Assembly (NCBI GenBank): GCA_963808965.1
Contig: CAWEHU010000019.1
Coordinates: 124,001-188,000, forward strand
DNA from: CAWEHU01 sp963808965
Lineage (GTDB): Bacteria; Pseudomonadota; Alphaproteobacteria; Acetobacterales; Acetobacteraceae
Direction of reading: 5' to 3'
Length of the DNA stretch: 64,000 nt
Under the pieces are notes generated by a model. That model was given only the letters and a program-made list of their open reading frames with translations. It had not been told where the DNA came from and searched no databases. Positions within the stretch are counted from its first letter, which is position 1. Every line of letters starts with the position of its first letter. A program made the translations under genes and the position numbers. This document shows positions 42,315-51,370 of this stretch, one piece after another.

Positions 42315-43003
42315 GAGGCGAATGCCGCCGCGAGTCCGTCGAACAGCGGCTTGCCGTCGGTGCCGCCCATCAACGGGTCGACCAGATCCTCCGGATGCGG
42401 CATCAGGCCGAGCACGCGCAGATTGGGGCTGTAGATGCCGGCGATGCTGCGCGAACTGCCGTTGCGGTTCGCTTCCGGTGTGATCTCGCCCGATGCTGTC
42501 GCATAGCGGAAGGCGACCAGGTTGTCGCCTTCGAGCCGGTCGAGCGTGTCCTCGTCGGCGAAGTAGTTTCCGTCACCATGCGCCATAGGGGCGCGGAAGG
42601 TTTGCCCGCGCTGATAATGAGCGGCGAAGGGAGTATCGGCGCGCTCCACCCGCAGGCGGCAATCCATGGACAGAAAGCGGAGCGAGGCGTTCCGCAACAG
42701 CGCGCCGGGCAGGATTGCGGCTTCGGTGAGGATTTGGAAGCCGTTGCAGACGCCGAGCACATGACCGCCGCGCGCCGCGAAGTCCCGCACCGCACGGACG
42801 ACCGGCGATTGTGCCGCCATCGCCCCGCAGCGCAGGTAGTCGCCATAGCTGAAACCGCCGGGCAGGATGACGAGATCGAGACCCGAGAGGTCTGTCTCCG
42901 TGTGCCAGATGATGCGGGGCGGGCGGCCGACCGAGCGTTCCAGCGCGATCGCCATGTCGCGTTCGCGGTTGATGCCGGGAAAAATGACGAGGCCGGCGTT
43001 CAT
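42311..43003 (-). CDS. purQ: Phosphoribosylformylglycinamidine synthase subunit PurQ
   Basis: PurQ is the glutamine amidotransferase that feeds ammonia to PurL. Its 230 residues begin MNAGLVIFPGINRERDMAIALE. The nucleophile cysteine is in LGVCNGFQILTEAAILPG, and the His/Glu pair is in LMPHPEDLVDPLMGG. The start ATG 43003 overlaps the stop of the Rap1a-like gene, and its stop overlaps purL, so translation is coupled in both directions. Confidence 0.96.
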   Translation of the reverse strand: MNAGLVIFPGINRERDMAIALERSVGRPPRIIWHTETDLSGLDLVILPGGFSYGDYLRCGAMAAQSPVVRAVRDFAARGGHVLGVCNGFQILTEAAILPGALLRNASLRFLSMDCRLRVERADTPFAAHYQRGQTFRAPMAHGDGNYFADEDTLDRLEGDNLVAFRYATASGEITPEANRNGSSRSIAGIYSPNLRVLGLMPHPEDLVDPLMGGTDGKPLFDGLAAAFAS

Positions 43004-43365
43004 CGCCGCCGCGGCTCCTGGGTCGCGCACGGGAAGAAGCGAACGATGCTCTGCGCGATGGCGGTTGTCGCCGGCCCGTCCTCGTGCGTGTCGATATACG
43101 CGGTAACGACAGCGGCCAGGTTCTCCGGGTTCAGATTTGGCGGCGGGCAAACGCCCTGCGGCGGCGTCGGCGCGAACTGCAAGTCGTAGATGCCGGTGAT
43201 GTAACCGATGCACGCCGCGTGCTTGGCGGGGTCGGCGGAATGGCACTGCTCGGCAAGCTCCTTGCCGCTCTTTTGGGTCCAACCCGGTGCGGGCTGCTGG
43301 GCCAGGGCGGGCATCGAAAATGCAAGGATGGCGAGCGTGAGAACGAAGGGCCGACTCGCCCGCAT
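43000..43365 (-). CDS. Rap1a/Tai-type secreted small protein within the purine operon
   Basis: The 121-residue protein begins MRASRPFVLTLAILAFSMPALAQQ, a clear signal peptide cut after ALA. The mature part GWTQKSGKELAEQCHSADPAKHAACIGYITGIYDLQF has two cysteines that would form the disulphide of the Rap1a immunity-type domain, which neutralises type VI effectors in some species. Many bacteria without type VI carry such proteins with unknown roles. Its TGA overlaps the purQ ATG, although it has no link to purine synthesis. The start is ATG 43365, because the longer frame reads through the REP pair. Confidence 0.75.
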   Translation of the reverse strand: MRASRPFVLTLAILAFSMPALAQQPAPGWTQKSGKELAEQCHSADPAKHAACIGYITGIYDLQFAPTPPQGVCPPPNLNPENLAAVVTAYIDTHEDGPATTAIAQSIVRFFPCATQEPRRR

Positions 43366-43375
43366 CCCTTTCCGC

Positions 43376-43400
43376 TCATCCCCGCGAAGGCGGGGATCCA
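43376..43400. repeat. REP-like palindrome, copy 2
   Basis: This unit is identical over 25 bases to the one at 36972, with core CCCCGCGAAGGCGGGG. It faces the copy at 43440-43464 across a 39-base spacer, giving a head-to-head REP pair in the purS to Rap1a-like-gene interval. Confidence 0.75.
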
Positions 43401-43439
43401 TTTCCCGCCCAGGCGGAAACTCCAATTTATGGGCGACGC

Positions 43440-43464
43440 TGGATCGCCGCTTTCGCGGGGATGA
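43440..43464. repeat. REP-like palindrome, copy 3 (inverted)
   Basis: The unit reads TGGATCGCCGCTTTCGCGGG then GATGA. Its reverse complement matches copy 2 at 23 of 25 positions. The two together could fold into a long hairpin in the mRNA between purS and the Rap1a-like gene, and may influence the relative amounts of the flanking messages. Confidence 0.72.
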
Positions 43465-43493
43465 GCGAGGAAAATGGGGGACTCGGCAGGGCA

Positions 43494-43736
43494 TCATCCC
43501 CCCACCTCGACTCGGAAGCTTTCGATCACGGTGTTGGCGAGCAGCTTGCGCGCCATCGCCTCGGCCGCGGCCCGCGCCCGGTCCGGATCGGTCTCCGTCA
43601 ATTCAAGCTCGATCACCTTACCCGCGCGCACCTCGCCCACATTGGCGAAGCCGAGATTGTGCAGCGCGTGGCCGATTGCCCTGCCCTGCGGGTCGAGCAC
43701 CCCGTTCTTGAGCATCACGGTCACGACCGCCTTCAC
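43494..43736 (-). CDS. purS: Phosphoribosylformylglycinamidine synthase subunit PurS
   Basis: PurS bridges PurL and PurQ in the FGAM synthase complex. The 80-residue protein begins MKAVVTVMLKNGVLDPQGRAIGHALHNLGFANVGEVRAGKVIELEL, the whole family signature. Its start overlaps the purC stop by four bases. It is followed at 130 bases by the Rap1a-like gene, not directly by purQ, with a REP pair between. Confidence 0.95.
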   Translation of the reverse strand: MKAVVTVMLKNGVLDPQGRAIGHALHNLGFANVGEVRAGKVIELELTETDPDRARAAAEAMARKLLANTVIESFRVEVGG

Positions 43737-44497
43737 TGCATGGTCTCCGGCCCCTTGAGGTCGCGCATTCCGGCTTCCGGCAGGATGCCGAGGCGCTTCG
43801 CCACCTCCTGATACGCTTCCTCGACCTTGCCGAGGTCGCGGCGGAACCGGTCCTTGTCCATCTTCTCGTTGGTCTTGCTGTCCCAGAGCCGGCAGTTATC
43901 CGGGCTGATCTCGTCCGCGAGGACGATCCGCATCTCCTCGTTCTCCCACAAGCGACCGTACTCGAGCTTGAAGTCCACGAGGGTAATTCCCACTCCGAGA
44001 AAAAGCCCCGTGAGGAAGTCGTTGATGCGCAAGGTGAGTGCGACGATGTCGTCCATGTCCTGCGTGTTGGCCCAGCCGAAGGCCGTAATGTGCTCCTCGG
44101 CCACCATCGGGTCCTGCAAGGCGTCGTTCTTGTAATAGTACTCGATGATCGAACGCGGCAGCCGCGTGCCCTCGGGAATGCCGAGCCGGGTCGAGAGGCT
44201 CCCCGCCGCGACATTGCGCACCACGATCTCGAGCGGGATGATCTCGACTTCACGAATCAGCTGCTCGCGCATGTTCAACCGGCGGACGAAGTGCGTCGGC
44301 ACGCCGATGTCCTGGAGCCGCATCATCAGATACTCGCTGATGCGATTGTTCAGTACGCCCTTCCCTGTGATGATTCCCTTCTTCTTCGCGTTGAAGGCGG
44401 TCGCATCGTCCTTGAAATACTGTACGAGCGTGCCGGGCTCGGGACCTTCGAAAAGGATCTTTGCCTTTCCCTCATAGAGCTGGCGGCGGCGGGCCAT
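43733..44497 (-). CDS. purC: Phosphoribosylaminoimidazole-succinocarboxamide synthase
   Basis: PurC joins CAIR and aspartate with ATP to give SAICAR. The 254-residue protein starts MARRRQLYEGKAKILFEGPEPGTLVQYFKDDATAFN at ATG 44497, with the family blocks PLEIVVRNVAAGSLSTRLGI and LGVGITLVDFKLEYGRLWE...LADEISPDNCRLWD. The much longer open frame upstream is a shadow. It is first in the purC-purS-Rap1a-purQ-purL series, so the promoter should be in 44498-44696. Confidence 0.97.
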   Translation of the reverse strand: MARRRQLYEGKAKILFEGPEPGTLVQYFKDDATAFNAKKKGIITGKGVLNNRISEYLMMRLQDIGVPTHFVRRLNMREQLIREVEIIPLEIVVRNVAAGSLSTRLGIPEGTRLPRSIIEYYYKNDALQDPMVAEEHITAFGWANTQDMDDIVALTLRINDFLTGLFLGVGITLVDFKLEYGRLWENEEMRIVLADEISPDNCRLWDSKTNEKMDKDRFRRDLGKVEEAYQEVAKRLGILPEAGMRDLKGPETMQ

Positions 44498-44696
44498 CGC
44501 GGTTCCCCTTTGGCGGTCCCTCCTGTGTGCTCGGAGGCTCTGATCCGGCCGCCCGAACCCCGGGCGTGCGGCAATGGTTCGCCGGCCCGGGCGAGGGCGG
44601 CGCGCCCGCATATAGCAAGCCCCAGCCCAGCCCGCCACGCCTTGGGGGTGCAGGGCGGATACCGGATCGGCGCGGGGGACGATCTGATCGAGGCTT

Positions 44697-45417
44697 TCAG
44701 ACCAAAACAGGCTCAAAGGGCGCCATGTCGGGAGGCCCAGCCGCGAACAGCCAGACCGGGGGGCCGGAGCCCGGGAGAAAGAGGAGGGACGAGCATACGG
44801 TCCCGAAGCCCCCGACCGGCGCCACGTTGATCTGCGCCGCTCGCGGGCCGGACCGGTCGGCCAGGATCGCTCGCCAAGTCTCGCTCTCGGCCGGGTCGGG
44901 CGGCGGGGCGGCGCGGAACCGCGGCAGGTGGCGGGCCACGCGCGGGCTTGCCGGATCGTCCGGATCGTGTGCCGTGACCATGTGGACCCCCGGCGACAAA
45001 CGGCGCAGCTGCGGCCGTCCCTGTCCGAGCCCGCGAACAAAGACAGCCCCATCGCGGTCGGCCAGTACCATGTTGAAGGTTCGGGTCCTGTCCGGCATCC
45101 AGTTCCGCCACGGTCGCGCCCGCCGCCTCGGCGCTTGGCGCTGCGAGAGCCATCAGCGGCAACTCTCCCCGGCTTCGCTTGCCGGCCGCGGGGCCGAGAC
45201 TCCCGGGGCGGTTGAGCACGGTAGCGACGACGCCATGCCGGTTCACGCCCATCCAGGTCCCGCCCCCGGAGCGGTCCCGTCCTGCCACGACGCCGGGCCG
45301 CTCCGGCCAGTAAGCAGCCGGGGGGTCCCAGGGCCGGTCCAGCATCTCGTCGCGGTTGGCGGCGAGGACGAGCGGCCAGGCATGTCCGGGACGGATCAGC
45401 AGGACGACGGTGCACAC
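44697..45417 (-). pseudogene. NRDE-family protein, frameshifted
   Basis: The first frame (ATG 45417) reads MCTVVLLIRPGHAWPLVLAANRDEMLDRPWDPPAAYW, the N-terminal Cys and NRDE signature of the family, and GTWMGVNRHGVVATVLNRPG. After about residue 108 it turns into nonsense. The frame from 45098 continues with RTFNMVLADRDGAVFVRGLG, VHMVTAHDPDDPASPRVARHL and FGTVCSSLLFL, the expected second half. One base removed near 45088 joins them (VAELDAGRTRTFNMVLAD). The family is of the Ntn-hydrolase fold with no settled function. The two halves remain well conserved, so this may be a read error. Confidence 0.8.
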
Positions 45418-45485
45418 GCACCGGCCTTAGCATGGCGCTCGGCGCGGAGTTAGCCCGGAACGAGCAAGCTACGCGCGGCCGTCCC

Positions 45486-46313
45486 TCACTCTCTGATTCC
45501 GCGCAGACGCACGTTCCGCTGCCGAAGCAACTCCATCGTCGCCATCAGAAGCACCGACAGCAGAATGAGCAGCGTGGCGATCGCAGTGATCATCGGACTT
45601 ATGTTTTCGCGGATGCCGTCGAACATCTGTCGCGGCAAGGTGCGCTGCGCGGGGCCGGTCATGAACAACGCGACCACGACCTCATCGAAAGAGGTGACGA
45701 AGGCGAACAAGGCGCCGGAGAAAATGCCCGGCCCGATCAGCGGCAATACCACGTCGAAGAACACCCGCGCGGGCGCCGCCCCCAGGCTCGCGCCGGCACG
45801 CAGCAAGTTCTGGTTGAAACCCGCCAGAGTCGATGTGACCGAGATGATGACGAAAGGCGCCGCGAGGGCGGTGTGCGCGATGATGAGCCCCAGCAGACTG
45901 CCCGTAAGTCCCAGCGGAGCATAGAAGAAGTAAGCCCCGGCAGCGACGATCACCAACGGGACGACCATCGGCGAGATCAGCAAAGTCATCAGCAGTCCTT
46001 TGCCCGGGAAGTTCGCGCGCACCAACCCGAGCGAGGCAAGCGTGCCCAGCACGGTCGCAATGACCGTCACCGAGCCTGCGACGATAAAGCTGTTCTTGGT
46101 AGCGTTGCGCCAGGGCTCCGAAGCGATCGCCGCCTCGTACCAGCGGAAACTCAAGCCCGGCAGCGGGAATGTCAGGAACGTGCCCGAGCTGAACGACAGC
46201 GGCACGATAACCAGGATCGGCAGGATCAAGAAAGCAAGCACCAGCCAGGTCAGCGTCCACAGTCCGTAATGGGTCACGCGCTGGCCGGGGGTGTAGAAAA
46301 CGGGCCTCGCCAT
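45486..46313 (-). CDS. ABC importer permease, PotI-like (second system)
   Basis: This 275-residue inner-membrane permease has six helices and the ATPase-contact stretch LLRAGASLGAAPARVFFDVVLP. It belongs to the spermidine/putrescine-type permease family. It starts MARPVFYTPGQRVTHYGLW, three bases after the stop of the other permease. It is the last gene of a minus-strand set (aminotransferase, ATPase, binding protein, two permeases). Substrate is predicted only as a polyamine, an amine or a similar molecule. Confidence 0.85.
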   Translation of the reverse strand: MARPVFYTPGQRVTHYGLWTLTWLVLAFLILPILVIVPLSFSSGTFLTFPLPGLSFRWYEAAIASEPWRNATKNSFIVAGSVTVIATVLGTLASLGLVRANFPGKGLLMTLLISPMVVPLVIVAAGAYFFYAPLGLTGSLLGLIIAHTALAAPFVIISVTSTLAGFNQNLLRAGASLGAAPARVFFDVVLPLIGPGIFSGALFAFVTSFDEVVVALFMTGPAQRTLPRQMFDGIRENISPMITAIATLLILLSVLLMATMELLRQRNVRLRGIRE

Positions 46314-46316
46314 GGC

Positions 46317-47567
46317 TCAGCCCAACTTCATGCGGTCGATCCCGACGAGCCGGGCGTACACCGCGTAGAGAATCAATGTGGTGACGACGAGGACGGAGCC
46401 GAGCGCCGCCGCCATGCCCCAGTTCACCGTCTGTATCGTGAAGAACGCGACGAAATAACTCAGCATTTGGTCGGCTGCACCGCCGACCAGAGCCGGCGTG
46501 ATGTAATAGCCGATCGCGAGGATGAACACGAGCAAGGAGCCCGCACCGATGCCGGGCAATGTCTGCGGCACATAGACCTGCCGAAACGCAGCGGCGGGCG
46601 TCGCGCCGAGCGAGGTCGCGGCACGCACATAGACCGGCGGGATACCCCGCATGACGCTGTAAAGCGGCAGCACCATGAACGGCAGCAGCACATGCACCAT
46701 CGCGACGTAGACGCCGAAACGGTTGTAGATCAACGGTAACGGCTCGCTGACCAGACCGAGATACCGAAGCAATCCGTTGACAACGCCCTCCTTCTGCAAC
46801 AACACCACCCAAGCGGCCGTGCGGACCAGGAGCGAGGTCCAGAACGGTAGCAGAACCAGTATCATCAGCAGATTGCTCTGTTTGGGCGGCAGCGTCGCCA
46901 AGCGATAGGCGAGCGGGTAGCCGAGAGCGAGGCAGATCAGCGTTACCATGATGCTGATCCAGAAAGTGCGCCCGAGCAGATTGAGATAGATCGCCTGATC
47001 GCCCTGCACCCGCTCGATGCCGTTCGGTCCGCGTTTGAGGTCCAGCGCGGCGAGCAGGTAGAGGTCGGTGTAGGCCCCGGAGGCGCGGCGGAGAGCGGCC
47101 CAGGTCGAGGGTTCGCCCCATTTCGGGTCGATGCCGGTCAACGCGTCCCGCCAGCTTGCTGGCGGAGCCGGTGGAACCGCCCGCGCGGTGCTGATGAGCA
47201 ACGGGCGGAAGTCCGGGTCCTCGTAGTTCAGCCGCTTGGCCACTATCGCGACCTTGCGCTCCTTCTGCGCTGCGGCGAGATCGGTCGCGAACGCCGCCAT
47301 CACAGACTCATCGGGCAATCCTCGGCCGTCCCAGCCCCGCAACGCCTCCGCCGCGTGCGGCATTACCTCGCGCATCTCGCCGCTCTGTACGCTGAGCAGC
47401 AACATTTTGCCGATCGGGAGGATGAAGAAGATCAGGATGAAAGCGAGCAGCGGCGCCACGAGCAGAAAGGCCATAACCTGCCGCCGCCGCTCCGCCCGGC
47501 GTAGCTCGCGTCGAAGCGAGGCGTCGCGCGTGCGGGGTGGGGCGACTCCCGCTGCGGCGCTGCTCAT
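46317..47567 (-). CDS. ABC importer permease, PotH-like with a large periplasmic insertion
   Basis: The 416-residue permease has the first helix at about 33-53 (FLLVAPLLAFILIFFILP), then a soluble stretch of roughly 140 residues (SGEMREVMPHAAEALRGW to NGIERVQGDQ), then five more helices with the loop YVRAATSLGATPAAAFRQVYVP. A normal PotH has about 290 residues, so the extra 120 lie in the periplasm between helices 1 and 2. Such long forms are known in some putrescine-type permeases. It is paired with the shorter permease at 45486. Confidence 0.85.
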   Translation of the reverse strand: MSSAAAGVAPPRTRDASLRRELRRAERRRQVMAFLLVAPLLAFILIFFILPIGKMLLLSVQSGEMREVMPHAAEALRGWDGRGLPDESVMAAFATDLAAAQKERKVAIVAKRLNYEDPDFRPLLISTARAVPPAPPASWRDALTGIDPKWGEPSTWAALRRASGAYTDLYLLAALDLKRGPNGIERVQGDQAIYLNLLGRTFWISIMVTLICLALGYPLAYRLATLPPKQSNLLMILVLLPFWTSLLVRTAAWVVLLQKEGVVNGLLRYLGLVSEPLPLIYNRFGVYVAMVHVLLPFMVLPLYSVMRGIPPVYVRAATSLGATPAAAFRQVYVPQTLPGIGAGSLLVFILAIGYYITPALVGGAADQMLSYFVAFFTIQTVNWGMAAALGSVLVVTTLILYAVYARLVGIDRMKLG

Positions 47568-47591
47568 CCGCTCCGCTCCTCAGCCCCGAAG

Positions 47592-48644
47592 TTACTGCGC
47601 CACCCAAGCATTGAACCGCTGCGTCAGCCGCTCGATGTTCGCGACCCAGAACTCCGCGTCGATCGGCACGCCGACAGCGAGGTTCTCCGGCGCGGTCGGA
47701 AGTTCCTTCAGCACCTCCGGATCGATCAGCGCCGCCGCCGCCTTGTTGGTCACGCCATAAGTAACCATTTCCGGCAGCTGTGCCTGCCGCTTCGGGTCAC
47801 TGGCAAAGGCGATGAACTTCAGGCCGTTCGCCTTGTTCGGCGAGCCCTTCAGGATGACCCAGCTATCGACCGCATAGATGTTGCCCGGCCAGAGGATCTT
47901 GAAGTGGCGCTTGTCGCTCATGTTGGCGGCTGCGATCCGGCCGTTATAGGCGGCGGTCATAACAACTTCGCCCGAGGCCAGGAGCTGGGGTGGCTGCGCG
48001 CCGGCTTCCCACCAGACGATGTTGTCTTTGATCGTGCCGAGCTTCTTGAACGCACGATCGACACCTTCGGGAGTCTTGAGGACCTTGTACACGTCGGCCG
48101 GCGCAACCCCATCACCCATGAGGGCGAACTCAAGCGCATATTTCGGGCCTTTCCGCAGCCCGCGCTTGCCGGGGAATTTCTGGATATCGAAGAAGTCGGC
48201 CCAGCTCTTCGGCGGATTGGCCCCCAGCTTGTCCCCGTCATAGGAGAGCGCCGTGGACCAAACGATCGCGCCCACGCCGCACTCATTCACGGCGGCTGGC
48301 AGAAAAGCATCCTTCCCGCCGATCGCGTTGTAGTCCATCGTCTCGAACAGCCCCTCGTCGCAGCCGAGCTCCAATTCCTCGGCCTCCACCTGCACGACGT
48401 CCCAGTCGGCGTTGCCGCCTTCCACCTTCGCGCGAAGCGTGCCGATGCCGCCGTTCCAGCTGTCTTCCACCAGCTTGATTCCGGTGGCTTTCATGAACGG
48501 CTCGAAGTAGATCTTCCGCTGGGCGTCCTGGTACGCACCGCCCCAGGAAACGACCGTCAGATCCCGCGCTTTGGCGGAGCCGAGCGGAACGGCGAGCAGC
48601 CCGGCGAGCAGCAAGGCGGCCAGAGCCATGGGCTTCCGAAGCAT
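47592..48644 (-). CDS. Periplasmic ABC substrate-binding protein (polyamine-type)
   Basis: The 350-residue protein begins MLRKPMALAALLLAGLLAVPLGSAKA, a signal peptide, and the mature part opens RDLTVVSWGGAYQDAQRKIYFEPF, typical of family 1/PotD-like proteins, followed by GGNADWDVVQVEAEEL, GVGAIVWSTALSY, MTAAYNGRIAAANMS and NIYAVDSWVILKGSPN. A GGGAG site lies nine bases before ATG 48644. The longer frame adds 25 residues without signal character. It captures an amine-like ligand for the permeases at 46317 and 45486. Confidence 0.87.
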   Translation of the reverse strand: MLRKPMALAALLLAGLLAVPLGSAKARDLTVVSWGGAYQDAQRKIYFEPFMKATGIKLVEDSWNGGIGTLRAKVEGGNADWDVVQVEAEELELGCDEGLFETMDYNAIGGKDAFLPAAVNECGVGAIVWSTALSYDGDKLGANPPKSWADFFDIQKFPGKRGLRKGPKYALEFALMGDGVAPADVYKVLKTPEGVDRAFKKLGTIKDNIVWWEAGAQPPQLLASGEVVMTAAYNGRIAAANMSDKRHFKILWPGNIYAVDSWVILKGSPNKANGLKFIAFASDPKRQAQLPEMVTYGVTNKAAAALIDPEVLKELPTAPENLAVGVPIDAEFWVANIERLTQRFNAWVAQ

Positions 48645-48676
48645 CAGCGATCTCCCTTTGTCAGAACGCGGGTCCT

Positions 48677-49771
48677 TCACACGGGATCGAGCGCGCGACA
48701 GTCCCGCGCGCGCCAGCACACCATCACGTCACGGCCAGGCGCGAGGTCCTGGAGATGGCCCTCCGCTGGAACTTTCACCGTGAAGTCTTCGTTGCCTGCA
48801 ACCAACAGACGCAGCCGGACGTGGTCGCCGTGATAGATCGGCTCCAGCACGCGCGCGCTTAGCCGGTTGACCGCGTCCCCATCGAGTTCCCCGAGCGCGA
48901 TGCGCTCCGGGCGAATCGAGAGCGTCGTCGCGGCTCCGACCCCGCCGACATTGACCGGCAGCGCGAGCACCTCGCCGCCAGAGGCCAGCTCAACCCGCGC
49001 GAGCCCGCTCTCGACGGCGCGCACGCTTCCGTCGAGCCGATTGTTCTCGCCGATGAAGTTTGCGACGAACGAGTTTTTCGGCCGCTCGTACAGTTCGGCC
49101 GGAGGGTCGACCTGCTGCACATAGCCGTCATTGAAAACAACGATCCGGTCCGACATCGTCAGCGCCTCGGACTGGTCGTGCGTGACGTACACGACGGCGA
49201 CTCCGATCGTATTATGGATGTGCTTGATCTCGAGCTGCATGTGCTCCCGAAGCTGCTTATCCAGCGCGCCGAGCGGCTCGTCCATGAGCACAAGCTTAGG
49301 CTCGAACACGAGGGCGCGTGCCAGCGCGACGCGTTGCTGCTGTCCACCGGACAGCTGCGCCGGCCGGCGCCCGGCGAGGTGCTGGAGCTTGATCATGCCG
49401 AGCGCTCGCTTGACCCGGTCCTCGATCTCGGCCCGTGGCACGCGCCGCGCCTTGAGCGGGTAGGCGACGTTCTCTCCCACCGTCATGTGCGGGAACAGCG
49501 CATAATTCTGAAACACCATGCCGATCCCGCGCTTGTGCGGCGGCACGTCGTTGATCGGCTGGCCGTCGAGCCTGATCTCACCGCGCGTGACCGTCTCGAA
49601 CCCGGCGAGCATCATCAGCGCGGTCGTCTTCCCCGAGCCGGAAGGACCGAGCAATGTCAGGAACTCGCCTTTGCCGAGATCGAGATTGAGACCTTTCACG
49701 ACGAGCGTTTCGCCGTCGTAACTCTTTTGCACGTCGATGAATTGAACGAACGGGCCGGCGTTGGCGCTCAT
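48677..49771 (-). CDS. ABC importer ATPase (polyamine-type, second system)
   Basis: This 364-residue protein has Walker A GPSGSGKT, Q-loop FQNYALFPHMTV, LSGGQQQRVALARAL, Walker B LVLMDEPLGALD and switch VTHDQSEAL, followed by the TOBE domain (STLSIRPERIALGEL-type LSIRPERIALGELDGD, then YHGDHVRLRLLVAGNE). The start is taken at ATG 49771 (MSANAGPFVQFIDV); GTG 49786 is also possible. It is separated from the aminotransferase by 139 bases and precedes the binding-protein gene by 32. Confidence 0.9.
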   Translation of the reverse strand: MSANAGPFVQFIDVQKSYDGETLVVKGLNLDLGKGEFLTLLGPSGSGKTTALMMLAGFETVTRGEIRLDGQPINDVPPHKRGIGMVFQNYALFPHMTVGENVAYPLKARRVPRAEIEDRVKRALGMIKLQHLAGRRPAQLSGGQQQRVALARALVFEPKLVLMDEPLGALDKQLREHMQLEIKHIHNTIGVAVVYVTHDQSEALTMSDRIVVFNDGYVQQVDPPAELYERPKNSFVANFIGENNRLDGSVRAVESGLARVELASGGEVLALPVNVGGVGAATTLSIRPERIALGELDGDAVNRLSARVLEPIYHGDHVRLRLLVAGNEDFTVKVPAEGHLQDLAPGRDVMVCWRARDCRALDPV

Positions 49772-49910
49772 GTGCCTACCGGTCACCGACGTCGTTCCCC
49801 ACCCGCGCGGCTCATGCGCTCGTCCTCCCTGCGCCGCGGCCTTACGGGTGAAGAGTGGCCCGCTGCATCAGGCCGGTCAATGCGAATGAAGAGGCGGCAC
49901 GCGCCTCGCG

Positions 49911-51197
49911 TCAGCCCCCGACGACTTGCTCCAACGATTGCTCGAGAATATCGAGGCCCTCTTCCAGCACTTGTTCCGGAATCGTCAGCGGCGGCAGGAA
50001 GCGGACCACGTTCGCGTAAGGACCGCAGGACAGCAACACGAGGCCTTGGGCCTGCGCCTGGCCGAGAAGAGCGGTGGTGAGCCCCGGAGCCGGCTTCTTT
50101 GAAACCCGGTCCTCCACCAACTCGACCGCGACCATCGCGCCAAGGCCGCGGATGTCCCCAATGCAGGCGAAGGCGTTGCGCTGGGACATGCGTGCGAGTC
50201 GGCCCTTGATGCGGTCCCCCACCATCATGGCCCGCTCGGCCAGCCCCTCTTCCTCGATCACGTCGAGAACGGCATTGGCGGCCGCGCAGGCGAGCGGGTT
50301 GCCGGCATACGTGCCGCCCAGCCCGCCGGGCTCCGCCGCGTCCATGACGTCGGCGCGGCCGGTCACGGCCGAGAGCGGGAAGCCGCCGGCCAGGCTCTTC
50401 GCCATCGTCATCAAGTCAGGTGCGATGCCAGCATGCTCGACCGCGAACAACTTGCCGGTCCGCCCGAACCCGGTCTGCACTTCATCCGCGATGAGCAGGA
50501 TGCCGTGCTCGTCGCAAACGCGACGCAAACCTTGCAGGAACTCAAAGGGAGCGACGTTGAATCCCCCTCGCCCTGGACCGGCTCGATGATGATCGCGGCA
50601 ACACGCGCGGGCTCGATCGAGCTCTTGAACAGCCGATCAAGCGCCTCGAGGCTCGCGGTCGCGCTGCCGCCCCGATACGCGTCGGGGAATGGGATATGGT
50701 ACACCTCGCCCGGGAACGGTCCGAAACCTTTCTTGTACGGGACGATCTTGCCGGTGAGCGCCAGGGCCATGAGCGTCCGCCCGTGAAAGCCGCTCGTGGC
50801 GGCGATCACGCCCGAGCGGCCCGTGTAGGCACGGGCGATCTTCACCGCGTTTTCGACCGCCTCCGCACCGGTGCTGGCAAGCATCGTTTTCTTCGGATAC
50901 TCGCCGGGCACCAGCGCGTTCAGGCGCTCGGCAAGCCGGATATACGGATTCGTACGGCGCGACATTGAAACAGGTATGGCTGAAGGAGCGGAGCTGCTCT
51001 TCGACGGCCGCGACCACCTTCGGATGGCGGTGCCCGGTGTTGACCACCGCGATTCCGGCGGCGAAATCAATGTAGCGGCGGCCATCGACGTCCCACAGCT
51101 CGGCATTCTCGGCGCGCGCGGCGAACAGCGCCTTGGTGAAAATGCCGCGCGGAACGGCATCGGTACGGCGTTGCTGGAGAACGGCTGACGCTTCCAT
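49911..51197 (-). pseudogene. Class III aminotransferase (4-aminobutyrate aminotransferase type), two frameshifts
   Basis: Three overlapping frames spell one protein. From ATG 51197: MEASAVLQQRRTDAVPRGIF, AELWDVDGRRYIDFAAGIAVVNTGHRHP, HTCFNVAPYE. Then: YIRLAERLNALVPG, TGAEAVENAVKIARAYTGR, VAAIIIEPVQGEG. Then: FNVAPFEFLQGLRRVCDEHGILLIADEVQTGFGRTGK and MTMAKSLAGGFPLSAVTG, which holds the PLP lysine. The breaks are an inserted T near 50957 (GAA-T-CCG) and a loss in the G run at 50563-50567, where five G stand in place of the six needed for GEGGFN. The enzyme takes GABA to succinate semialdehyde. It heads the second polyamine importer cluster. Confidence 0.87.
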
Positions 51198-51370
51198 GCG
51201 CTGGACTCCCTTGCGGCCTGTCACGCCGGACAACACCCGGCATGGATCAGCTCGCGCACTATGGCTGGACGAGGCGCCGAAGCCAATAATGACGCGAATG
51301 TCGGACAAACGCAGCCGAGTTTAACAACGGCCGCCTTGCATCCGCCCCCGGCTGCCTTGATGCTGCGGCC

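Noticed and set aside
41187..42434. A 415-codon open frame on the plus strand opposite purL
   Set aside because: Antisense shadow of purL, which has all family blocks. No domain in the product.
45432..46739. A 435-codon plus-strand frame opposite the two permeases
   Set aside because: Antisense shadow. The product is hydrophilic and Gln/Arg/Asp-rich, the mirror of hydrophobic codons.
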